This document shows positions 18,136 through 27,143 of a stretch of 58,210 nt of DNA, one piece after another. Each line of letters opens with the position of its first letter. Position 1 is the first letter of the stretch. The stretch spans positions 1 through 58,210 of the IMG/VR virus record IMGVR_UViG_3300007735_000763; one strand, written 5' to 3'. The position numbers and the translations under genes were made by a program. A model generated the notes under the pieces. The model ran no database searches and had not been told where the DNA came from. It worked only from the letters and a program-made list of their open reading frames with translations. The stretch is from a virus.

Positions 18136-19574
18136 TTGCGCACCTCCTCGCCAAGCACCTGAGTCGAGATGTCGATCTTTTCCCTCAATGCCTTGACGAT
18201 CTTTTCATCCACTGTCTTGGGTGTAATCAGGTCAATGTACGTCACGTTCTTCCGCTGGCCGATACGGTGGGCCCGATCCTCCGACTGGAGCCGCTTCTCA
18301 AGGTCGAAGCTATTGCTGTAGTACACGACCACGTTCGCTGCGGTCAGGGTCAGGCCGTAGCCGCCAGTGCTGGGATTTCCCACGAAAAAGCGCAGTTTGC
18401 TATCGGGGTTTTGGAACTCCGCAACCACCCGCTGCCGCTCGTCATCGTCCGTATCGCCAAAGTACGTCCCGACGCTCTCCATACCGTACTCGGCCTGCAA
18501 GGCCTGCTTGATCATCAAGATGTCGTGCCGGTAGGTGGCCCAGATGATCATCTTGCCGTCGGTCTCTTCGACGATTGACATGAGCTCTGCAACACGATTA
18601 CTTGGTATAGGCAGCAACGCTCCACTATCAAGCTTGACGTGCCCGCATACGATTTGATGCAGGCGCATCAATTGCGTGAGGGCATTGACCGTGGACATCA
18701 GTCCCTGGTCGAACTGCGCAAGCGCAAGGGTCTTCATTTCGTTGTAGGCCTGCTTCTGCTGATCAGTCATGTCGACCTCTCGCTTGACGTAGAGCTTGTC
18801 AGGGAGATCTAAACATTCCTCTTTCTTGACGCGGAAGCTGAAGCGATCGAGCTTTTCTTTGAGCTCATCGAGCCTCTGGTAGCCGACGATCTGCTTGAAG
18901 CTATGGCTCGCAAGACGCCGCTCGATCGTCACCGCGTAGCGCGCCTGGAAACTGTAGTAGGACGGCGAGTCAAGACACGCGTCGGACAAGAACGCACACT
19001 GCTGATACAGGTCAAGCGGTGATTTCGTCACCGGGGAGCCTGTCATGATGCGGCGATACTTCGCCATTTTGCCTGTTTTTTCAGTGTTTTTGCTGCGTTT
19101 GCTGCCTGGCGTCTTGATTGTCGTCGACTCATCGATCGCCATCATTGCGTTATGTACGAACAGGAATCTTTGAGCGAACTTCGTGCCTCGCGGCGTCGAG
19201 AAGGCCTCTATGTTCATCACGAGGATCTTCAAGTCCTCGGTGATCTCGAACAACGAATCAAGGGCCTCCTGCTCCGCCTTGCGTGGCGTTGCGGCCCACA
19301 GCGCCATACGGTAGACCACGTGCTCGGGCATGTGTTTCGGGATCTCGGTGTCTACCCAGTTGCGGTACACGCCCTTCGGTGCCACGATCAGCGCCGCATT
19401 GATGCGGCCGAGGTCATACAACATGGCGATATTGTTGATCAACATGAAGCTCTTTCCAGTGCCCATGTCTGCGAACAATGCCGCAACCTGATGATCCCAA
19501 AAGCGTTGTAGGTACGCCGCCTGGTGCACAAACGGCTTGTTTTTGAATCGATACGTCTGTAAGAATTGGCTCAT
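18123..19574 (-). CDS. SNF2-family (SF2) DNA helicase/translocase
   Basis: 483 residues from the ATG at 19574, preceded by GAGAGGAAC; an in-frame ATG 30 bases upstream is less well placed. Walker A is MGTGKS (37-42), the DExx box is DEST (148-151), and the C-terminal RecA lobe ends with SEDRAHRIGQ (motif VI, to 440). Compact SNF2 proteins without extra domains occur in many phages and plausibly remodel protein-DNA complexes or forks. It forms a two-gene minus-strand operon with the exonuclease, divergent from the replication genes. Confidence 0.85.
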   Translation of the reverse strand: MSQFLQTYRFKNKPFVHQAAYLQRFWDHQVAALFADMGTGKSFMLINNIAMLYDLGRINAALIVAPKGVYRNWVDTEIPKHMPEHVVYRMALWAATPRKAEQEALDSLFEITEDLKILVMNIEAFSTPRGTKFAQRFLFVHNAMMAIDESTTIKTPGSKRSKNTEKTGKMAKYRRIMTGSPVTKSPLDLYQQCAFLSDACLDSPSYYSFQARYAVTIERRLASHSFKQIVGYQRLDELKEKLDRFSFRVKKEECLDLPDKLYVKREVDMTDQQKQAYNEMKTLALAQFDQGLMSTVNALTQLMRLHQIVCGHVKLDSGALLPIPSNRVAELMSIVEETDGKMIIWATYRHDILMIKQALQAEYGMESVGTYFGDTDDDERQRVVAEFQNPDSKLRFFVGNPSTGGYGLTLTAANVVVYYSNSFDLEKRLQSEDRAHRIGQRKNVTYIDLITPKTVDEKIVKALREKIDISTQVLGEEVRKWLI

Positions 19575-19598
19575 GTTCCTCTCGCTTTCTAACAGGGC

Positions 19599-19627
19599 TT
19601 GCAATCCCTGAAGCGCGAGTCTACACT
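19599..19627 (+). promoter_or_regulatory. Candidate sigma70-like promoter for the replication operon
   Basis: TTGCAA at 19599-19604, a 17-base spacer and TACACT at 19622-19627, each 4 of 6 to consensus, in the gap between the divergent helicase and the first + strand replication gene. A transcript would start near 19634, leaving a short leader with AAAGGAG before ATG 19653. Confidence 0.45.
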
Positions 19628-19652
19628 GGCCCCAGGTTTTGAGAAAGGAGAA

Positions 19653-20003
19653 ATGTCAGTGCCTAAGGTGTATGTCGTTTCCGAGACGTTGCAGCACAAC
19701 ATTGCAAGTGCTCTCGATTACGGCCAGATTGAGACCATTCTGCCACCCAATGCACAGATTGCCTTTTCTGTGGCTCCGACCGTGCGTCGGGTCCAACGAA
19801 AGCTCGACAAGTTCACCGATGAGGACTTTCTGCTCCTGATCGGCGACCCGTCAGCAATAGGCATCTGCTGTGCAGTGGCAGCGTTTAAGAACAACGGTAG
19901 ATTTAAGTGCCTCAAGTGGGACAAGCGAGAACGCCGCTACATTCCCCTCGAGGTGGATCTTTTCAAGAAAGGAGAATTAGATGAGCCTTACGAGCTTATT
20001 TGA
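19653..20003 (+). CDS. 116-residue early protein of unknown function
   Basis: ATG at 19653 follows a strong AAAGGAG. The protein has a compact alpha/beta look with basic patches (RRVQRKLDKF, KWDKRERRYIP). The stretch FLLLIGDPSAIGICCAVAAF recurs, to my memory, in small phage proteins of unknown role placed beside replication genes. It overlaps the next gene by 23 bases. Confidence 0.6.
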   Translation: MSVPKVYVVSETLQHNIASALDYGQIETILPPNAQIAFSVAPTVRRVQRKLDKFTDEDFLLLIGDPSAIGICCAVAAFKNNGRFKCLKWDKRERRYIPLEVDLFKKGELDEPYELI

Positions 20004-20532
20004 AAAAGAAGCCGACGCTCTGCGCGTCAACGACGAGCAGATCACCGGTATCGCCGCCCTCGCGCGCCGTGCCAAGTCCCTCGAGAAAGAAATCGAGGAC
20101 CAGGAAACGGAACTCAAGGGCCTGAAAGACAAGTACCGCAAGCTGACCGAGGAGACGCTCCCGGAAGCACTTGCTGAGATGGGGATGTCCTCCTTCCGCA
20201 TGGAAGACGGCAGCTCCGTCAACATCAAGCCCTTCTATAGCGCCTCGATCAGCGAAGCACGTCGTGCCGAAGCCTTCCAATGGCTCAGGGACCACGGCTT
20301 TGACGACATCATCAAGAACACCGTCAGCGTCCGTTTCGGTCGCGGCGAGGCCGAGCTTTGCAACCGCCTTCTGGGGCTGCTCGGCAGTAGCGGATTCCGC
20401 TCTGAACAGGCGGAAAAGGTCGAGCCCTCTACTCTCAAGGCTTGGGTGAGGGAACGGGTGGAACGGGGCGAGGAGTTCCCAACAGAACTCTTCGGCGCGT
20501 ACATCGGGAAACGAGCCGAAATCAAATCTTAA
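19981..20532 (+). CDS. Coiled-coil replication-module protein
   Basis: 183 residues. A coiled coil (about 25-65, RAKSLEKEIEDQETELKGLK) precedes a mixed alpha/beta domain with EDGSSVNIKPFYSASIS and a C-terminal VEPSTLKAWVRERVE...PTELFGAYIG. Its ribosome site AAGGAG lies inside the previous gene. The position directly before the SSB-like gene suggests a role in replication or recombination. No enzymatic motif; family not identified. Confidence 0.6.
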   Translation: MSLTSLFEKEADALRVNDEQITGIAALARRAKSLEKEIEDQETELKGLKDKYRKLTEETLPEALAEMGMSSFRMEDGSSVNIKPFYSASISEARRAEAFQWLRDHGFDDIIKNTVSVRFGRGEAELCNRLLGLLGSSGFRSEQAEKVEPSTLKAWVRERVERGEEFPTELFGAYIGKRAEIKS

Positions 20533-20548
20533 TCAAGGACAAAGAAAC

Positions 20549-21319
20549 ATGGCTAAAACAGCATTAGCAGAGAAGACCCAGGGCACCGCCCTGGCCATCG
20601 CCACCGCCTTCGAGGAGGATGCCAGCAGCAGCTTTGCCGGCATGAACCAGGACGACTTCGCCCTGCCGTTTCTGCGCCTCCTGACCAACACCTCCCCCGA
20701 GGTGGGCGAAGTAGAAGGTGCCCTGCCGGGCATGATCTACAACAGCGTCACGGGCCAGCTCTTCGACGGCAAGAAGGGCATCACCGTTGTGCCATGCGCT
20801 TACGTGCGCCAGTACATCGAGTGGGCACCGCGTGGTAGCGGATCGGGCGCTCCGATCCATATCTACCCCGCAACGTCTGACATCCTCTCCCGCACGCACC
20901 GCGAACCGGGCGAGAACAAGGACTATCTCGATAACGGCAACTACATCGAGAACACGGCCAACCACTACGTCATGGTGATCGACGCCGACGGCACGCCGTC
21001 GCCGGCACTGATCGTGATGAAGTCCACTCAGCTCAAGAAGAGCCGCAAGTGGAACAGCATGATGCAGTCGGTGAAGATCCAAGGCAGCAACGGCCTCTTC
21101 ACGCCGCCGATGTACAGCCAGTCCTACCGGCTGACCACGGTCCCCGAGTCGAACGACAAGGGCAAGTGGTTCGGTTGGGAAGTGGAGCGCATTGGCACAC
21201 TGGAGGACCAATCGGTCTATGCCACGTGCAAGGCGTTCGCGCAGTCGGTAAGCTCGGGTGCTGTCAAGGCAAAGCCCGAGACGGATGGTGAAGGATCTTC
21301 GGGTTCTGTGCCGTTCTGA
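20549..21319 (+). CDS. Probable single-stranded DNA-binding protein
   Basis: 256 residues. The body is beta-rich with aromatic residues (LPFLRLLTNTSPEV, PGMIYNSVTGQLFDGKKGITVVPCAYVRQYIEW), compatible with an OB fold, and the end is flexible and acidic (ETDGEGSSGSVPF), finishing in Pro-Phe like SSB interaction tails. It lies directly before the primase. The assignment rests on layout and the C-terminal tail, not on a clear family motif. Confidence 0.5.
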   Translation: MAKTALAEKTQGTALAIATAFEEDASSSFAGMNQDDFALPFLRLLTNTSPEVGEVEGALPGMIYNSVTGQLFDGKKGITVVPCAYVRQYIEWAPRGSGSGAPIHIYPATSDILSRTHREPGENKDYLDNGNYIENTANHYVMVIDADGTPSPALIVMKSTQLKKSRKWNSMMQSVKIQGSNGLFTPPMYSQSYRLTTVPESNDKGKWFGWEVERIGTLEDQSVYATCKAFAQSVSSGAVKAKPETDGEGSSGSVPF

Positions 21320-21357
21320 TGATTTTCCGGGGCCGAAAGCAGTGTTCCCCCCACTTA

Positions 21358-21376
21358 CCTACTCACTGCGAGTAGG
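21358..21376 (+). promoter_or_regulatory. Leader hairpin before the primase gene
   Basis: CCTACTC, five-base loop, GAGTAGG: a perfect 7-bp stem in the 80-base gap before the primase. No U tract follows, so it is more likely an operator or mRNA structure than a terminator. Confidence 0.45.
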
Positions 21377-21399
21377 CCCCACCTTTCGAGAAAGTAGAA

Positions 21400-22932
21400 A
21401 TGACCGATATCACACGGTTCAAGGCGATCTTTTCGGGCTTGGATATCGCCTACGGGACCTACAAGATTGAAGGCGAGAAAGGCAACGGCAAGCAAGCCGG
21501 TAAAGCCGTCGTCGTACGCAAGCCGCCAACGGATGACCTTTGGCAAAAACACCTCGAGGGTGCAGAGCCGTCACTCGGCATCATCCCCATTCGTGCAGAC
21601 AACTCCTGCATCTGGGGCTGCATCGACATTGACCAGTACCCGCTCGATCACGCGGGACTCGTCCAAAAGATTCGCGGGCTAAACCTCCCGCTCGTCGTCT
21701 GCCGGAGCAAGTCCGGCGGCGCGCACGTATTTCTGTTCGTCAACGAACCCATGCCCGCAGGCGAGATGCAAAAATATCTCAAGGCCTGCGCAGGACTTTT
21801 GGGCGAGGCCGGTCGCGAGATCTTTCCAAAGCAAGCGGAGATCCTTGTCGAACGCGGCGACACGGGTAACTTCCTTAACCTCCCGTACTTTGGCGGCGAC
21901 GACACCATGCGTTACGCCTTCAAAGACGACGGTAAGGCGGCAACGCTCGAGGAGTTCTATGAACTCTACGACAAGTTCGTGCAGCCAAAGACCGTGGAAG
22001 TCCCAGAAGGGCCCAAGGCTCCCGAAGCACCGATCAAGGACGGGCCGCCGTGCTTACAGGCGATCTGTGCACAGGGCGTGCCTGAGGGCACGCGGAACAA
22101 CGCGTTATTCGCCATCGGAACGTATCTCAAGCGCGCGCACCCTGCGACCTGGGACAACGCCATCGTCGAGTACAACTACAAATACGTGAGTCCGCCGCTG
22201 CCGAACAATGAAGTGCAGCTTCTGATCAAGCAGCTCAATAAAAAGGACTACAAGTACAAGTGCAAGGACGCGCCGCTCAACTCCTTCTGCAACAGCGGCC
22301 TATGCAGGACTCGCAAATACGGGATCGGGGCTCACGGGCCAGATAGCCCGCAGCTCTCCGCGCTCTCCAAGTACGCGAGCGAACCGCCCTTGTGGTTCCT
22401 GGACGTAAACGGCAAGCGCATCGAGCTTGATACAGAAAGCCTCTTCAACCAGATCGCCTTCCAAAAGGCGTGCGTCGAGAAGCTGAACGTGCTTCCCCCT
22501 GCCGTGCGTAAGCAGGACTGGGAGCAGATGCTGAATGGGCTGCTCACAGAGATGGTCGAGAGCGAACAGATCACGGTCGCGAGTGAAGATACAACCGTCA
22601 CGGGCCAGTTCAATGATCTTCTCGAGGAGTTCTGCACGCACTTGCAGCAGGCGATGGATCGGGACGAGATCCTACTCGGCCGCCCGTGGACGAATGACGA
22701 TGAGGGCAAAACATACTTCCGCATGAAGGATCTGAATGCCCATCTCGTGCGCAACAACTTCAAGGCGTTGACCTCGCCAAAGATGGCGCAGCGCGTCCGA
22801 GACATTGGCGGTGAGCCGATCAGCCTCTTTATCAAGAACCGAGCCGTGCGCTGCTGGCGCATCCCGCGCTTTGAGCGGCAGGACTCGCCCTTTGATACGC
22901 CGGAACAAAAGAAAGGTAGGAGCCCATTCTAA
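21400..22932 (+). CDS. Archaeo-eukaryotic-type primase (AEP)
   Basis: 510 residues. The N-terminal domain carries the AEP signature: CIDIDQYP with D76 and D78 as metal ligands, then SKSGGAHVFL with H109, and further on ERGDTGNFLNLPYF. The middle has a PriCT-like helical region (ICAQGVPEGTRNNALFAIGTYLKR) and a small Cys cluster (CNSGLC). It resembles primases of the TOTE-associated group found in phages. It would make primers for the family A polymerase encoded 2 kb downstream. The C-terminus ends RSPF, like the SVPF tail of the SSB candidate. Confidence 0.8.
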   Translation: MTDITRFKAIFSGLDIAYGTYKIEGEKGNGKQAGKAVVVRKPPTDDLWQKHLEGAEPSLGIIPIRADNSCIWGCIDIDQYPLDHAGLVQKIRGLNLPLVVCRSKSGGAHVFLFVNEPMPAGEMQKYLKACAGLLGEAGREIFPKQAEILVERGDTGNFLNLPYFGGDDTMRYAFKDDGKAATLEEFYELYDKFVQPKTVEVPEGPKAPEAPIKDGPPCLQAICAQGVPEGTRNNALFAIGTYLKRAHPATWDNAIVEYNYKYVSPPLPNNEVQLLIKQLNKKDYKYKCKDAPLNSFCNSGLCRTRKYGIGAHGPDSPQLSALSKYASEPPLWFLDVNGKRIELDTESLFNQIAFQKACVEKLNVLPPAVRKQDWEQMLNGLLTEMVESEQITVASEDTTVTGQFNDLLEEFCTHLQQAMDRDEILLGRPWTNDDEGKTYFRMKDLNAHLVRNNFKALTSPKMAQRVRDIGGEPISLFIKNRAVRCWRIPRFERQDSPFDTPEQKKGRSPF

Positions 22933-23210
22933 TGCTCAAGATCGACGGCTTTGACAATGCGTTGATTGGTATATCCACCGTCTGGCAAAAGCATGAGGGC
23001 GGTGGGGCGGAGCGCGTGGATACGCTGATCTATGACGGAGAGATCATCACGACGATCCTCATGCACCAATCAGGCATGTCTCACGAAGAGGCGCTCGAGT
23101 ACATCAGTTTCAATATCGAAGGCGCCTACGTCGGCACAGCCACCCCCATCATCGTCTGGCCCTGCGACATGGACAGGGTCAATGAAATAGCGGAGGAAGC
23201 AGGTGATTAA
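22932..23210 (+). CDS. Conserved small phage protein, 92 residues
   Basis: Starts at an ATG overlapping the primase stop by one base. The segment EEALEYISFNIEGAYVGTATPIIV recurs in small proteins next to phage replication genes, with no assigned role. Mixed alpha/beta, acidic C-terminus. The overlap implies co-translation with the primase. Confidence 0.65.
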   Translation: MLKIDGFDNALIGISTVWQKHEGGGAERVDTLIYDGEIITTILMHQSGMSHEEALEYISFNIEGAYVGTATPIIVWPCDMDRVNEIAEEAGD

Positions 23211-23379
23211 GAACTACCACAAGTCCGTCTTTGTCGTGCTGCATATCGCCCTCGACGGTGTTTCCGTCGTTGGCGTGTATGATGATTATCGCGACGCTGA
23301 TGACAAGCGACAGGAAGAACCCGAGAAGTTCACTGTCACGATCGCCCCGTACTACCCAGCCCCGATGACCGAGCCATGA
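23203..23379 (+). CDS. 58-residue early protein
   Basis: Begins at GTG 23203, six bases after GGAGG, overlaps the upstream gene by 8 bases and the next ATG by 4 (ATGA). It reads as a short beta hairpin (KSVFVVLHIALDGVSVVGVYDDY) and an acidic middle. The dense overlaps support it being translated. No family recognised. Confidence 0.55.
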   Translation: MIKNYHKSVFVVLHIALDGVSVVGVYDDYRDADDKRQEEPEKFTVTIAPYYPAPMTEP

Positions 23380-24875
23380 GCGTCGAGAAGGTCTTCGGTC
23401 CCCCTGGCGCAGGCAAGACGACCTACCTGCTCTCCGTGGTAGAGCGGGAGCTTGCTGCGGACGTCCACGCGACACAGATCGGCTACTTCGCGTTTACCCG
23501 CAAAGCCGCGACCGAAGCCCGTGACCGGGCGATACAGAAGTTCCCGTCACTAAACCCGGACCTCGATTTCCCCTGGTTCCGCACGCTGCACTCACTCGCC
23601 TACCGCTGCCTCGGTATTGGTACGAAGGACATGATGACGCCGCAGCACTACGCAGAGTTCGCTAAAGAGGCGGGGATTGAGCTCGCCGCTGAACAGGGTG
23701 AGGAGGAGTTTGCCGTCAAGGTCGACCATCCGATTCTCAACGAGATCAACATCGCGCGGATCAAGGGCAAGGACCTGCGACAGCATTACAACGAAAGCCG
23801 CATGGCGATCGAGTGGCATCATTTCGAGTACGTTGACCGAGCCTACCGACATTACAAAGCCTCCCACGGCCTTCTTGACTTCACCGACCTCCTCGAGCGA
23901 GTGGTCGACGAACCTGAACGCTTACCGCGACTGAAATCGCTCATCATCGACGAAGCCCAGGATCTTTCCAAGCTCCAGTGGCGACTCGTCTGTGAGCTCA
24001 TCGAACGCGCAGAGAAGACCTACATCGCAGGCGACGATGACCAGGCGGTCTACACCTGGGCCGGTGCTGACGTTGATAGCTTTCTCACGCTCGAGGGCGA
24101 CATCCGCATCCTCGATCAGTCCTACCGCGTCCCCTCCAAGATCCACGCCCTCGCTGATCGCATCGTGCATCGCATCCGCAAGCGCCAACCCAAGATCTGG
24201 AAGCCGCGCACCGAAGGCGGCGTGATCACTTACTACAACGATTTCCACCACGTGAATCTCACCCAGGGCGAGTGGCTCGTGCTTGCCGCGACCAACTACA
24301 TGCTCACGGAGATGCACGAGTGGATCAAATCCCAGGGCCTACTCTTCGAGCGCCACGGACAACGGAGCATCCCCGAGTCCGTGCTCACCGCCGTCGTCGG
24401 CTGGGAGCGACTGCGCAAGGGCCAGGAGATCCCCTTCGAGATGGTTAAGGTGATCTATAAATACCTTGATACGAAATTCGTTAAACACGGGCACAAAGGG
24501 CTCAAGACGGCGGATGTACACACAATGTACACACACGCCCTGCTTGCCGAGAAACATGGGCTTTTGACCGATGCCATCTGGCACGAGGCCCTCGCCAAGA
24601 TCGGCGAGGACAAGCGCAACTACCTCATCGCCCTCCTGCGTCGCGGCGTGAAGCTCACGGGCAAAGTGCCGATCAAGCTCTCCACGATCCACGGCGCCAA
24701 AGGCGGCGAGGCCGACAATGTTTTATTGATCAGCGACCTTTCGACGAAGTTCGCCAAGGAGTACGAAGTCAACCCAGACGACATCAACCGCCTGCTTTAC
24801 GTCGGGATTACCCGCGCTAAGCAGACGCTGCACGTGATTCTCCCCCGAAATAGTCAAAAAGGTTTCCGACTGTGA
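23376..24875 (+). CDS. UvrD/Rep-family SF1A helicase
   Basis: 499 residues. Walker A GPPGAGKTT (8-16); FAFTRKAA (Ia-like); DEAQD (192-196, motif II); GDDDQAVYTWAGA (motif III); QSYRVP (motif IV); STIHGAKGGEADNV (motif V); LLYVGITRAKQTLHV (motif VI). All motifs of a 3'-5' SF1A helicase are present in a shortened form (UvrD is about 720 residues). With no DnaB-like gene in the window, it is the best candidate for the replicative helicase alongside the SNF2 protein. Confidence 0.9.
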   Translation: MSVEKVFGPPGAGKTTYLLSVVERELAADVHATQIGYFAFTRKAATEARDRAIQKFPSLNPDLDFPWFRTLHSLAYRCLGIGTKDMMTPQHYAEFAKEAGIELAAEQGEEEFAVKVDHPILNEINIARIKGKDLRQHYNESRMAIEWHHFEYVDRAYRHYKASHGLLDFTDLLERVVDEPERLPRLKSLIIDEAQDLSKLQWRLVCELIERAEKTYIAGDDDQAVYTWAGADVDSFLTLEGDIRILDQSYRVPSKIHALADRIVHRIRKRQPKIWKPRTEGGVITYYNDFHHVNLTQGEWLVLAATNYMLTEMHEWIKSQGLLFERHGQRSIPESVLTAVVGWERLRKGQEIPFEMVKVIYKYLDTKFVKHGHKGLKTADVHTMYTHALLAEKHGLLTDAIWHEALAKIGEDKRNYLIALLRRGVKLTGKVPIKLSTIHGAKGGEADNVLLISDLSTKFAKEYEVNPDDINRLLYVGITRAKQTLHVILPRNSQKGFRL

Positions 24876-26740
24876 GCACCGTCCCTATGTTCCCCCGCAG
24901 CGCCGAATGGGTGCCGCCCGTCAGTTTTCCAGATCTTTCCGCCGCAACAGAGATTGCGATCGACCTTGAAACATGTGACCCCCACATGGAGTCGATGGGG
25001 CCAGGATGGCCCCGGAAGGACGGCTACATCGTCGGCTACGCGGTCGCGGTAGACGGCTGGAAAGGCTACTTCCCAATCGCCCACCAGGGCGGCGGCAACC
25101 TCGATGAGCGCATCGTCAATCGTTGGATGAAGAAGATCCTCGAGCTGCCGTGCGACAAGATCATGCACAACGCCGCCTACGATCTCGGCTGGCTTCGCGC
25201 ATCAGGCTTCACGGTCAACGGCACCGTCTACGACACCATGCTCGCCGCGCCGCTGATCGATGAGAACCGCTACAGCTACGCGCTCAACTCACTCGGCTTT
25301 GATTACCTCAAAGAGGTCAAGTCCGAACAGGGCCTCAAGGACGCGGCCTCTGACTTCGGCGTGCACGCCAAGAAAGAACTCTGGAAACTCCCCGCCATGT
25401 ACGTCGGAGACTACGCCGAACAGGACGCGGCGCTCACGCTCAAGCTCTGGCATCACCTAAAGACCCTGATCCGCAAGGAAGAAGTGGAGTCCATCTTCGC
25501 GCTCGAGACCGAGCTCCTGCCGATCCTCATCGATCTCACCTACCAGGGCATCCGCTTCGATCGCGCCAAGTGCGAGCAGTTGATTGATGAGTTCAAACAG
25601 AAAGAGATCGAGCACATCAAGCAGATCAAATCCCTCTCGGGCGAGAAGGTCGACATTTGGGCTGCGGCAAGCATCGCCAAGGCGTTCGACAAGCTCTCGC
25701 TGCCGTATCCCAAGACCACGACAGGGCTCCCGAGCTTTACGAAGACCTTTCTCGATTCTCACGATCACCCGATCGCCAAGCTCATCGTCGAAGCAAGAGA
25801 ATTTAATAAGACTCATGGTACCTTTCTCGAGCCCTACCTACGCCACAGCGCCAAGGACGGGCGTATCCACCCGCACATTAACCAGATGCGTTCCGAGGAC
25901 GGGGGCACCGTCACCGGCCGCCTCTCCATGAACAACCCCAACCTCCAACAGGTCCCCGCTCGCCATGAAATCATCGGTCCCCTGGTACGCTCGCTTTTCC
26001 TGCCTGAAGAAGGCCAACTCTGGGCCGCCAACGATTTCAGCTCACAGGAGCCTCGGCTTCTCGTCCATTACGCGGCCCTACTCGCTCTACCAGGAGCGGA
26101 GCGCATGGCGGACGCATACCGCAACGATCCAAACACCGACTTCCACCAAATGGTGGCAGATATGGCGGGGATCAAACGCAAAGCCGCCAAGACCATCGGA
26201 CTCGGATTGATGTATGGGATGGGTAAGCAGAAGCTTGCCAACTCCCTTGATCTCCCGCTCGATGAAGCCTCTGAACTCATCACGGCCTTCCACGCCAACG
26301 TCCCCTTCCTCCGGGGCACGATCGACTCTGTGATGCGCCGCATCGAACACCCCGCCTCGGGCGGCTCGATTAGAACGCTTCTAGGTCGCAAGTGCCGCTT
26401 CCCGCTCTGGGAACCCGTCGAGTACGGCATCAACAAGGCCCTGCCTCGAGAGCAGGCCGTCATTGAATACGGACCACGGATCAAGCGCGCGATGACCTAC
26501 AAGGGCCTCAACAGACTCATTCAAGGCTCCGCCGCCGACCAGACCAAGGCCGCGATGGTCGCGCTGCATAAGGCGGGACACCGCCTCCTCCTGCAAGTGC
26601 ACGACGAAATCGCCATCAGTGTCGATGGGAAAGAGATCGCGGACCAAGCATCAAGGATCATGCAAGAGGCAGTTTCCTTGGAAGTGCCCTCGCGCGTGGA
26701 TGTCGAGATTGGCCCCTCCTGGGGCGAAGCAAGAGGTTAG
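24872..26740 (+). CDS. Family A DNA polymerase with 3'-5' exonuclease
   Basis: 622 residues from a GTG overlapping the helicase stop. Proofreading motifs: DLETCD (D31, E33), MHNAAYDLGWL, YAEQDAALTL. Polymerase motif A DFSSQEPRLL (D388), motif B KRKAAKTIGLGLMYG, motif C QVHDE (D578, E579). No 5' nuclease domain. At the position matching E. coli Phe762 the residue is Leu444. It completes the replication operon with the primase and helicase. Confidence 0.92.
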   Translation: MSTVPMFPRSAEWVPPVSFPDLSAATEIAIDLETCDPHMESMGPGWPRKDGYIVGYAVAVDGWKGYFPIAHQGGGNLDERIVNRWMKKILELPCDKIMHNAAYDLGWLRASGFTVNGTVYDTMLAAPLIDENRYSYALNSLGFDYLKEVKSEQGLKDAASDFGVHAKKELWKLPAMYVGDYAEQDAALTLKLWHHLKTLIRKEEVESIFALETELLPILIDLTYQGIRFDRAKCEQLIDEFKQKEIEHIKQIKSLSGEKVDIWAAASIAKAFDKLSLPYPKTTTGLPSFTKTFLDSHDHPIAKLIVEAREFNKTHGTFLEPYLRHSAKDGRIHPHINQMRSEDGGTVTGRLSMNNPNLQQVPARHEIIGPLVRSLFLPEEGQLWAANDFSSQEPRLLVHYAALLALPGAERMADAYRNDPNTDFHQMVADMAGIKRKAAKTIGLGLMYGMGKQKLANSLDLPLDEASELITAFHANVPFLRGTIDSVMRRIEHPASGGSIRTLLGRKCRFPLWEPVEYGINKALPREQAVIEYGPRIKRAMTYKGLNRLIQGSAADQTKAAMVALHKAGHRLLLQVHDEIAISVDGKEIADQASRIMQEAVSLEVPSRVDVEIGPSWGEARG

Positions 26741-26744
26741 TCCT

Positions 26745-27143
26745 GTGCCTAAGAACAAAGAAGTTTTTATCCCTGACCCAGAGGACTTGCGGATCTGGGA
26801 GGAGTACATGAACGCCCCGCCCAGGCCAAAGCCCGTGATCCCACGGGATCAGTATCGCCGGCGCAGGAAGAGTAAACGCAAGGTCCAGCAGATCGAGCGC
26901 AACCGCGTGTCGCCCACGCTCCGGGGATTCCGTTCGATCATGGTACGAAGATCGACCTATGAAATGCTCTTTGAGATGAAGATCTTCTACAAGAAAAGTT
27001 TTACCCACATTGTCCACGAGCTTGTAAACATCGCCTACCAAAAGACGTACAAGCAGGCTGAAGTGCTTGCGCGCATCGAAGCAAATAGGATAAAAAATGA
27101 AACATCTGACCCAACTCAACCTCGACGTCGCTATAACGTATGA
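26745..27143 (+). CDS. Basic DNA-binding candidate, ribbon-helix-helix-like C-terminus
   Basis: 132 residues from GTG 26745, seven bases after AAGAGGT. A Pro/Arg-rich middle (PRPKPVIPRDQYRRRRKSKRK) precedes a segment that fits a ribbon-helix-helix: FRSIMVRRSTYEMLFEMKIFYKKSFTHIVHELVNIAY. First gene of the early block after the polymerase, so a transcription regulator is plausible. Overlaps the next gene by 47 bases. Confidence 0.5.
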   Translation: MPKNKEVFIPDPEDLRIWEEYMNAPPRPKPVIPRDQYRRRRKSKRKVQQIERNRVSPTLRGFRSIMVRRSTYEMLFEMKIFYKKSFTHIVHELVNIAYQKTYKQAEVLARIEANRIKNETSDPTQPRRRYNV

